Assembly: GCA_004558535.1 (NCBI GenBank)
Contig: SFCP01000070.1
Location: forward strand, 1-9,257
Length of the DNA: 9,257 nucleotides
Reading direction: 5' to 3'
From: Bacteroidales bacterium
GTDB lineage: Bacteria; Bacteroidota; Bacteroidia; Bacteroidales; Bacteroidaceae
Of the stretch, positions 1 through 5,043 are shown in pieces. Position 1 is the stretch's first letter, and every line of letters begins with the position of its first letter. The notes under the pieces were generated by a model. It was not told the DNA's origin, made no database searches, and worked only from the letters and a program-made list of their open reading frames with translations. Position numbers and translations under genes: made by a program.

Positions 1-1
1 G

Positions 2-328
2 GGCGGCGCCACCAGCACACCCTCGTCGCAAAGCGCCCAGTGCTCGGCAGTCTACAGCGGCAGCAATGCATCGACGGGCACCACCTACTCCGTCACCGAC
101 AGCGCCGGCAACCACGTGCTCAGCGTCACGGTGCCGCGCTCCTACTCCTCGATGACGATGCTCTTCTCGGCACCTGAACTGCTGCAATCGGGCACCTACG
201 CCATCAAGACGGGCTGCACACTGAGCGGCGGAACGGACTTCCACGGCCTGGTGACGGGCGGCACGGCCTCGGGCGGCTCGCAGCTGAAATCCTTCACCAC
301 ATCCTCGAAAGTCACCACGGTGCGGTAA
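2..328 (+). CDS. C-terminal part of secreted carbohydrate-binding domain protein (Cthe_2159-like), 5' end outside window
   Basis: An open frame enters from the left edge and runs to TAA at 326-328, giving the last 108 residues of a protein. The sequence is rich in Gly, Ser and Thr with short alternating beta-like stretches, typical of a right-handed beta-helix. The segments VTVPRSYSSMTMLFSAPEL, SGTYAIKTG and the final SFTTSSKVTTVR resemble the C-terminal end of the carbohydrate-binding domain proteins related to Clostridium Cthe_2159, which bind pectic or cellulosic polysaccharides at the cell surface and are common in Bacteroidales. No catalytic residues and no T9SS tail are visible in this part. 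A hairpin terminator lies 25 bases after the stop, so this is the last gene of its transcript. The family call comes from remembered motif style; a generic beta-helix adhesin is the main alternative. Confidence 0.65.
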   Translation, partial: GGATSTPSSQSAQCSAVYSGSNASTGTTYSVTDSAGNHVLSVTVPRSYSSMTMLFSAPELLQSGTYAIKTGCTLSGGTDFHGLVTGGTASGGSQLKSFTTSSKVTTVR

Positions 329-353
329 ATAATACCCACCGCCCCTCATCTTC

Positions 354-396
354 AAGAGGCTGTGTCGTAATTAAAGATTACGGCGCAGTCTTTTTT
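354..396 (+). terminator. Rho-independent terminator of the upstream carbohydrate-binding gene
   Basis: Bases 360-372 (CTGTGTCGTAATT) pair with 376-388 (GATTACGGCGCAG) around an AAA loop, giving 13 continuous pairs with three G-T wobbles. The outer bases AAGAGG (354-359) can pair further into the following TC and T-run. Six T's (391-396) follow directly on the plus strand. It sits just after the stop at 328 and points the right way. The left arm, GAGGCTGTGTCGTAA, also resembles ends of some Bacteroidales insertion sequences, so an IS relic is a lesser alternative. The hairpin overlaps the last codons of the decayed kinase fragment on the other strand. Confidence 0.75.
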
Positions 397-709
397 GATA
401 AAACAACTGGTTGGCCATATCCAGTCGCAAAGCTTTCAGCATCCACCAGCGACCATAGCGCTTGGCCTTCACTAATAGGCAATAGGCAGTCTCATGGCAT
501 AGCTCCATCTCCGTGAATGTGCCATTTACTCCATCAAAGCCATCCTCTTAACAGCCCGGTGCCGATGTCTCCACCTTTTCTATCTCCCAATTGCTCATTC
601 CAGTGATATTGAAACTGACAGTAAATTGGACGTCATAACCCTTCACAAGGGTTAGTCAGACTTTCCCACACGAGACCACGCAATCACATATTTCTTTCCG
701 CAATTCCAT
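371..709 (-). pseudogene. Decayed N-terminal fragment of a Bacteroidales serine/threonine protein kinase
   Basis: On the minus strand one frame can be followed from ATG (707-709) to a stop at 371-373, 113 codons, broken by TGA at 656-658 and TAA at 548-550. The last third reads FTEMELCHETAYCLLVKAKRYGRWWMLKALR and then LDMANQLFYQKRL. The stretch AKRYGRWWMLKALR matches the nucleotide-binding N-lobe start of a large family of Bacteroidales Ser/Thr kinases, where an AKRYG(K/R)W..LKGL core contains the ATP-binding lysine. In intact members the text continues into the alphaC helix and the HxDxKPxN loop. Here it stops at the hairpin terminator, so the catalytic core is missing. An internal ATG at 596-598 opens a 16-codon frame that is also stopped. 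The fragment cannot make an active kinase. Family assignment is from recognition of the motif, not a search. It is only distantly related to the intact kinase at 3500-4996. Confidence 0.6.
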
Positions 710-716
710 GAATCCA

Positions 717-738
717 CCCTGATTGCGCCCTGATTGCG
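717..738. repeat. Tandem 11-bp direct repeat
   Basis: The unit CCCTGATTGCG occurs twice head to tail (717-727 and 728-738). It lies between the decayed kinase fragment and the promoter of the ATPase gene. It could be a small slippage duplication or a pair of protein-binding sites; nothing in the sequence decides this. Confidence 0.6.
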
Positions 739-771
739 CGAACTAAGGCCTATGGAAAAAGCTGGCAAACC

Positions 772-802
772 TTTTACGCAATCGCATTTTTCCTTACCTT
801 TG
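772..802 (+). promoter_or_regulatory. Putative Bacteroides-type promoter for the ATPase gene
   Basis: TACCTTTG at 795-802 fits the Bacteroidota sigma-ABfr -7 box TAnnTTTG exactly. A weak -33 box (TTTT/TTTA, 772-776) lies about 18-19 bases upstream, the usual spacing. The start of transcription would fall near 809, directly in front of the palindrome at 811-836, leaving a leader of about 48 bases before the ATG at 857. The -7 box is convincing; the -33 box is poor. Confidence 0.55.
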
Positions 803-810
803 CAACGGCT

Positions 811-847
811 ATTAATTTAATGGCCATTAAATTAATGACGATTAAAT
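811..847 (+). promoter_or_regulatory. 26-bp perfect palindrome plus overlapping second half-perfect site (putative operator)
   Basis: Bases 811-836 form a perfect inverted repeat: ATTAATTTAATGG followed directly by its complement CCATTAAATTAAT. Its core TTTAAT-GGCC-ATTAAA (816-831) is followed by a second site of the same form, ATTAAT-GACG-ATTAAA (831-846), sharing one base. Two 6-4-6 dyads spaced about one and a half helical turns apart look like a binding site for a dimeric regulator. They lie just downstream of the predicted start point and upstream of the ATPase ATG. The alternative is an RNA hairpin in the leader, but with a GGCC centre and no loop a DNA operator is more likely. Confidence 0.6.
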
Positions 848-856
848 AATCTGCGC

Positions 857-2170
857 ATGAAATTCTACGATCGTGAGGATGAACTAAATACGCTCAAAAA
901 GAATTGGGAGCAATCTGCTTCTCACTCGATGATGACCACCATGATCGGTCGCCGACGCATCGGTAAGACCTCCCTACTGCTGAAAAGTGCGGAAGGGCAG
1001 AAGTCGCTCTATCTCTATGTCTCTAAAGACAACGAGCAAATGCTGTGCAGTAAATTCCAACAACAGGCTGAGCGGCAATTGGGGCTGCACATACATGGCA
1101 GGATCAACTCCTTCGGGGCGCTGTTGGAGGAGTTGATGCTCTATGGGCGCACAATCCACTACACCTTGATCATCGACGAGTTTCAAAATTTCCTCAGTGT
1201 CAACAAGGCCATACCCAGCCAGATACAAGACGTTTGGGATCGATACAAAGACAGCACGACGGTCAACCTCATCCTTTGCGGCTCCATCTATTCGATGATG
1301 AAACGGATCTTCGAGAACGGCGACGAGCCCCTTTACGGTCGTCGTGACTCCGCCATACGGCTGCATCCCTTCCGCACGGAGGTGCTCCGGCTTATCCTGC
1401 GTGATCACAATCCAAATTTCAAACCCGACGACCTGCTCTGCCTCTACATGCTGACAGGTGGAGTGGCCAAATACGTGGCGCTACTGATGGACGCCAAGGC
1501 CACCACCCGAGAAAGAATGTTGAAATATGCCACCGCTGCCGACTCTCCGTTCATCACGGAGGGCATTGAGCTGCTTGTGTCAGAATTTGGGCGTGACTAT
1601 GGCACCTACTTCAGCATCCTGCAGCTCATCGCTGCCGGCATGACCACCCAAAGCGAGATAGACAGCATAATCGGTAAGAACTCAGGCGCCTACCTGGGCA
1701 ATCTCTACGACGACTACTCATTCATCACCAAAAACACCCCGCTGCTGAGCAAACAAGGTGCCAGAAACATCCGCTGGAGTATCGATGATTGCTACCTTCG
1801 CTTCTGGTTTCGCTTCATCTATCCCCATCAGGGGATGATCGAGGCCGGGCAAACCGCACTGCTCCACCAATATATCACCGACAATTACGAACAATTCACA
1901 GGACGCACCCTCGAACGCTGGTTTCAGACCCAAGCCATGGAGAGCGGTAAATACACCCGTGTGGGCAACTGGTGGGACCGTTGTGGGGAGAACGAACTCG
2001 ACCTTGTGGCCATCAATGAGTTCAACCACACAGGCATGATTGCTGAAGTGAAACGCAACGAGCGGAAAATCAGCTTAACTGCCCTGGAAAACAAGGTCGC
2101 CGCCCTGCCACAAAAGGACTTCGCTAAATACCAATTCCAACTGCAAGCTCTTTCGTTGCAGGAAATCTAA
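857..2170 (+). CDS. AAA-family ATPase with DUF234 (PD-(D/E)XK-like) C-terminal domain
   Basis: The 437-residue product is a full-length member of the ATPase_2/DUF234 family, common in Bacteroidales and archaea and of poorly known function. The start FYDREDELNTL is the usual family opening, which supports the ATG at 857. Walker A is GRRRIGKTS (31-39), with K37 as the phosphate-binding lysine. Walker B is LIIDEFQ (104-110). A sensor-like strand LILCGS lies at 138-143, LYGRR at 159-163, and the family's GG(V)xKY segment at 201-206. Residues from about 250 on form a winged-helix-like linker with LRFWFRFI (314-321). The C-terminus carries GENELDL (378-384) and AEVKR (396-400), an E-x-D...E-x-K layout like PD-(D/E)XK nucleases; DUF234 is generally placed near that fold. 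No signal peptide or membrane segment is seen, so it is cytoplasmic. It stands alone behind its own promoter and palindrome. ATPase activity is well supported; substrate and nuclease activity are not known. Confidence 0.9.
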   Translation: MKFYDREDELNTLKKNWEQSASHSMMTTMIGRRRIGKTSLLLKSAEGQKSLYLYVSKDNEQMLCSKFQQQAERQLGLHIHGRINSFGALLEELMLYGRTIHYTLIIDEFQNFLSVNKAIPSQIQDVWDRYKDSTTVNLILCGSIYSMMKRIFENGDEPLYGRRDSAIRLHPFRTEVLRLILRDHNPNFKPDDLLCLYMLTGGVAKYVALLMDAKATTRERMLKYATAADSPFITEGIELLVSEFGRDYGTYFSILQLIAAGMTTQSEIDSIIGKNSGAYLGNLYDDYSFITKNTPLLSKQGARNIRWSIDDCYLRFWFRFIYPHQGMIEAGQTALLHQYITDNYEQFTGRTLERWFQTQAMESGKYTRVGNWWDRCGENELDLVAINEFNHTGMIAEVKRNERKISLTALENKVAALPQKDFAKYQFQLQALSLQEI

Positions 2171-2178
2171 GGGATGCC

Positions 2179-2388
2179 AATGCAAACCCCGTTTTGCTTA
2201 ACACGTTCGAAGTTTCATGTCAAGCAAATCCCATTTTGCTTAACACGTTCGGAGTTTCATGTCAAGCAAACCACGTTTTGATTAACACGTTCGGAACATC
2301 ATGTCAAGCAAACCCCGTTTTGCTTAACACGTTTGGAATTTCATGTCAAGCAAACCCCGTTTTGTTTAACACGTTCGGGGCGGCCTGT
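2179..2388. repeat. Five tandem 42-bp units, each with a small hairpin
   Basis: Units begin at 2179, 2221, 2263, 2305 and 2347, with consensus CAAGCAAACCCCGTTTTGCT, then TAACACGTTCGGAGTTTCATGT. The first 20 bases form a hairpin: AAGCAAAC pairs with GTTTTGCTT around CCC with one bulged T. In the second unit C-G becomes T-A in the stem (CAAATCCCATTTTG). In the fifth, a C to T change keeps a G-T pair. The third unit breaks one pair. The array begins 9 bases after the ATPase stop and ends 10 bases before the Fic stop, filling the gap between convergent genes. The last unit ends abnormally (GGGGCGGCCTGT). There are no spacers, so it is not CRISPR. It may act as a two-way transcription end or be an interspersed genome repeat. 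Confidence 0.85.
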
Positions 2389-2398
2389 TGAGCAGTTT

Positions 2399-3490
2399 CT
2401 ATTTTCTCTGGAGGAATATATCGACCAAAGCGGTATTGATGTAGTAGTTTTCCTTGCCCATTTTCACCTTTTGCAGCAAGCCTTTATCTACAATCAGCTC
2501 CAAGTATTTACCGGCTGTCTGGCGGGAAACCATCATATCGCGCTCCATGAATTCAATTTTTGTGTACGGGTGCTTGAACAGGTTGTTCAGCAATTCGTCT
2601 TTATACTGCCTTCCAAAGATTGGGCTAAGTATTCCCTTGTACGTAGCCATGAGTTCGGAGATGGCGTTAATCAAATGAATGGTATCACGCGCCGTTTCCT
2701 CCACACCACGAAGTATAAAGAGAATCCAATTCTCCCATTCGCGATAATTATCCGTATTCTTGTCCCTAATAGTTTGTATCAGGCAATAATACTCGGCCTT
2801 GTTCCTGGTAATATATCGGCTCAGGTACAAAATAGGCAGGTCCAGCAATCCACTTGTGATAAGCATTAAGATATTAATGATGCGACCTGTCCGTCCATTT
2901 CCGTCATAAAAGGGATGGATACTCTCGAACTGGTGGTGCACAATTGCCATTTTAATCAAAGGGTCCAGGTCGCAGAGCAAATCATCATTGATGAAGCGCT
3001 CCAAATTGGCCATCAAACGCTCCACTTCCGGCCCCTCCTGCGGCGGTACATAGACGACCGTACCATCTCCGCGGCGAAGCATGGTTCCCGGGACCGACCT
3101 GAAACCGGCGTTGTTGTGCTCCAATTGCTGCTGTATTTCCTTTATGTCGTTGCAAGTCAGTATACGTCGGTTTTTTACCAGCCGGAAGCCACATTCAATG
3201 GCTGCCCGGTAGTTCAATACCTCCTTTGCAGCCGGATTTGCAAAGGATTTCATATGGAGGTCTGTCTTGTACAGATCATCCTGGGTGGTGACAATGTTTT
3301 CCAGAAAAGAACTTTCCCTGGCTTCCTGAAGTGTCAGTGTGCTGATCAGTATGCTTTCGTTAGGAATAGTTCCCATCAAACCGTGCAGCTGCGCCAAGCA
3401 TCTGTGCGCAGCTACCAGCTGCCTCATCACCGCCTTTGATTCAAAATCATAAGGCAGTGGCAAGTCGGGTATGTTGTAGTATTCACTCAT
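2399..3490 (-). CDS. Fic family protein, class II AMP-transferase (autoinhibited) with C-terminal winged helix
   Basis: The 363-residue protein carries the full Fic active-site motif HPFYDGNGRTGR (192-203), with H193? replaced by numbering H192 as catalytic base; D197, G198, N199 and the two arginines bind the nucleotide phosphates. Fic enzymes transfer AMP, less often other groups, from nucleotides to Ser/Thr/Tyr of target proteins. An N-terminal helix holds S-S-F-L-E-N (60-65), which fits the (S/T)xxxE(G/N) inhibitory motif; its glutamate (E64) blocks productive ATP binding, making this a class II enzyme. The segment GTVVYVPP (143-150) is the target-binding flap. Residues about 303-363 look like a winged helix (YTKIEFMERDMMVSRQTAGKYL), which may sense a partner or DNA. 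Length agrees with Shewanella SoFic-type proteins. The gene lies 9 bases downstream of the kinase, with a good ribosome site, so the two are translated together. Target unknown. Confidence 0.93.
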   Translation of the reverse strand: MSEYYNIPDLPLPYDFESKAVMRQLVAAHRCLAQLHGLMGTIPNESILISTLTLQEARESSFLENIVTTQDDLYKTDLHMKSFANPAAKEVLNYRAAIECGFRLVKNRRILTCNDIKEIQQQLEHNNAGFRSVPGTMLRRGDGTVVYVPPQEGPEVERLMANLERFINDDLLCDLDPLIKMAIVHHQFESIHPFYDGNGRTGRIINILMLITSGLLDLPILYLSRYITRNKAEYYCLIQTIRDKNTDNYREWENWILFILRGVEETARDTIHLINAISELMATYKGILSPIFGRQYKDELLNNLFKHPYTKIEFMERDMMVSRQTAGKYLELIVDKGLLQKVKMGKENYYINTALVDIFLQRK

Positions 3491-3496
3491 TATCAG

Positions 3497-3502
3497 CTCC
3501 TA
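3497..3502 (-). promoter_or_regulatory. Ribosome binding site of the Fic gene overlapping the kinase stop codon
   Basis: On the minus strand TAGGAG (3502 to 3497) includes the kinase stop codon TAG and gives an AGGAG core six bases before the Fic ATG (3488-3490). A clear Shine-Dalgarno is uncommon in Bacteroidota. Its overlap with the upstream stop suggests coupled translation and a fixed kinase:Fic ratio. Confidence 0.6.
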
Positions 3503-4996
3503 CTTATTTCTAATCACGTCGCCATTATTATAGTACTCTACGGTACCATCCTTGTGTGTGCGCTTTCCGTCCTTGAGTTGGTTCTTTTTGAAGAATACGC
3601 CATCGTAGACGCATCCCTCGCTGTCGGTGAATTTTCCATTTTTGAAGTACCCCATGACGAAGGTGCCCACATATTCTGCGCCGTTTGAGAACTTCATCGT
3701 GGCTTTGCCGGTATTGTCTTCGCACAGGCCGTTCTTGAAATTGCCTTTGTACGTACAAGTACGTCCGTCTCCCAAATGGGCTACGGCGGTGCCGTAGCCC
3801 TGTGGAAGGTTGTCGTTGCTCGTACTTACATTGCCGGTGTAGGAATATTCGTGAAAATACTCGGGTCCGAGCTTCACCCGGATCAGTGAGTCTCTGACGT
3901 ACTTACTGTCTTCCTTTGTACTTTTATGTTCGATGGTCGTCTCGTCCGGTGTACGCTCCTTCGTATAACCTATGATTCTATACACTATGCAGAAGATAGA
4001 AACGGTTATCAATACAATAAATATGGCCTTTACTATATTGGATAGGAGGTTGGATTTCTTTTTCCTGCTTGTTTTATTTTTTATGCCGGATGGGTTGCTG
4101 TTGGCTACCTTTTTTTTCTCCAGATAATCCTTGACCTGCTTTACACATTGCGGCCTTTTCTTTCTGTCCGGCGACATCAGCCAGTACACCAGGTGGCGGG
4201 TAGTTTCGCTTACATCGGAGGGGAGTTGGAGCACCTTCTTGCCATTTTCAGCGATGTCTGAGGGCAGGGGCGGCTGCTGCCGTGTGAGGAGGTTGTACAT
4301 GATGCCACCGAGGGCATAGAGGTCGGTCCATGGGCCTACCTTTTCGATATTCTGTTCAATCTGCTCCAGCGGCGCATATCCCTTCGTATAGTTCAATCCC
4401 GTATTGGTGACTTTGGGTCTTCCATTCTCCATCATTTTGCTGGAACCGAAGTCGATGAGCTTTACGATGCCGCTGCCCTCCTGCACAATTGCGTTGGCGG
4501 GCTTCAGGTCGAGGTGGAAGATGCCTTTCCCGTGGATGTATTCCAGCGCATCGAGCAATTGCTCCACCATGTGCATGACTTCCTCTTCCTTCAAGGGGCG
4601 GTCCAACTCCTTCATCAGGTTGTACAGATTGTATCCCTTGATATAATCCATCACATAGTAGGAAGTGCCGTTTTCGCTGAACAAATCTCTCACGCGAACA
4701 ATATGCTCGTTGTCCAATGTACGGATCCGTTTGGCCTCGGTATGGAACTTTTTGTGCTGGGCATCGAATATGTCGCGATTACCGGTGGTACCGGTCGTCA
4801 CTTCTCCGTCGGGCTCATGACGCACGCATATTTCCTGGATGTAAAACTCCTTGATGGCCACTCTTTCGTTCGTTTCGTTATCGATGGCCACATAGGTGTT
4901 TCCAAATCCGCCCGATGCCAGATGGGCGTCTATGCTGTACCGTCTCTTCAGAATCGTACCTTCGGGCAGGACGTTTTCGAAATTTATATTGCTCAT
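3500..4996 (-). CDS. Transmembrane serine/threonine protein kinase with C-terminal MORN-like repeats
   Basis: The 498-residue product has a complete Hanks-type kinase domain (about 15-292): glycine loop ASGGFGNTY (27-35), VAIKE with K49, HLDLKPAN (161-168) with catalytic D163 and N168, DFG (182-184) and YAPLEQ (207-212) in the APE position. The HxD motif is HLD, not HRD, so it is a non-RD kinase and may not need activation-loop phosphorylation. The insert VTTGTTGNRDIF (66-77) is typical of Bacteroidales kinases. A basic stretch (NKTSRKKKSN, 307-316) precedes one membrane helix at about 319-343. By the positive-inside rule the kinase lies in the cytoplasm and the tail outside. Residues 383-492 contain MORN-like repeats such as YKGNFKNG (416-423), YVGTFVMGYFKNGKF (442-456) and YDGVFFKKNQLKDG (464-477). 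The layout parallels PASTA kinases, with MORN units as the possible sensor. It leads the kinase-Fic operon; the 47-base gap upstream shows no terminator. Confidence 0.92.
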   Translation of the reverse strand: MSNINFENVLPEGTILKRRYSIDAHLASGGFGNTYVAIDNETNERVAIKEFYIQEICVRHEPDGEVTTGTTGNRDIFDAQHKKFHTEAKRIRTLDNEHIVRVRDLFSENGTSYYVMDYIKGYNLYNLMKELDRPLKEEEVMHMVEQLLDALEYIHGKGIFHLDLKPANAIVQEGSGIVKLIDFGSSKMMENGRPKVTNTGLNYTKGYAPLEQIEQNIEKVGPWTDLYALGGIMYNLLTRQQPPLPSDIAENGKKVLQLPSDVSETTRHLVYWLMSPDRKKRPQCVKQVKDYLEKKKVANSNPSGIKNKTSRKKKSNLLSNIVKAIFIVLITVSIFCIVYRIIGYTKERTPDETTIEHKSTKEDSKYVRDSLIRVKLGPEYFHEYSYTGNVSTSNDNLPQGYGTAVAHLGDGRTCTYKGNFKNGLCEDNTGKATMKFSNGAEYVGTFVMGYFKNGKFTDSEGCVYDGVFFKKNQLKDGKRTHKDGTVEYYNNGDVIRNK

Positions 4997-5043
4997 TGTG
5001 GAGGAGAGGGATTATTGTATGGGAAGAGGGTTGCCGGAAGCCT

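Noticed and set aside
737..769. Relict minus-strand promoter for the kinase fragment (TTTG at 766-769 read in reverse, then TAGTTCG-like box)
   Set aside because: The -33-like box and spacing are fair but the -7 box matches TAnnTTTG only in part, and the gene behind it is dead.
2179..2388. CRISPR array
   Set aside because: The whole 42-bp unit is repeated head to tail with no variable spacers, and there are no cas genes nearby.
2194..2391. Small plus-strand frame with 14-residue repeats (NTFG.SCQANPVL)
   Set aside because: The frame is open only because the repeat period (42) is a multiple of three. It needs a TTG start, has no ribosome site, and the hairpin covariation points to structure over protein.
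2333..2869. Plus-strand frame of 178 codons opposite the Fic gene
   Set aside because: It runs antisense to a protein with a complete Fic motif and inhibitory helix, starts inside the repeat array, and shows no recognisable domain.
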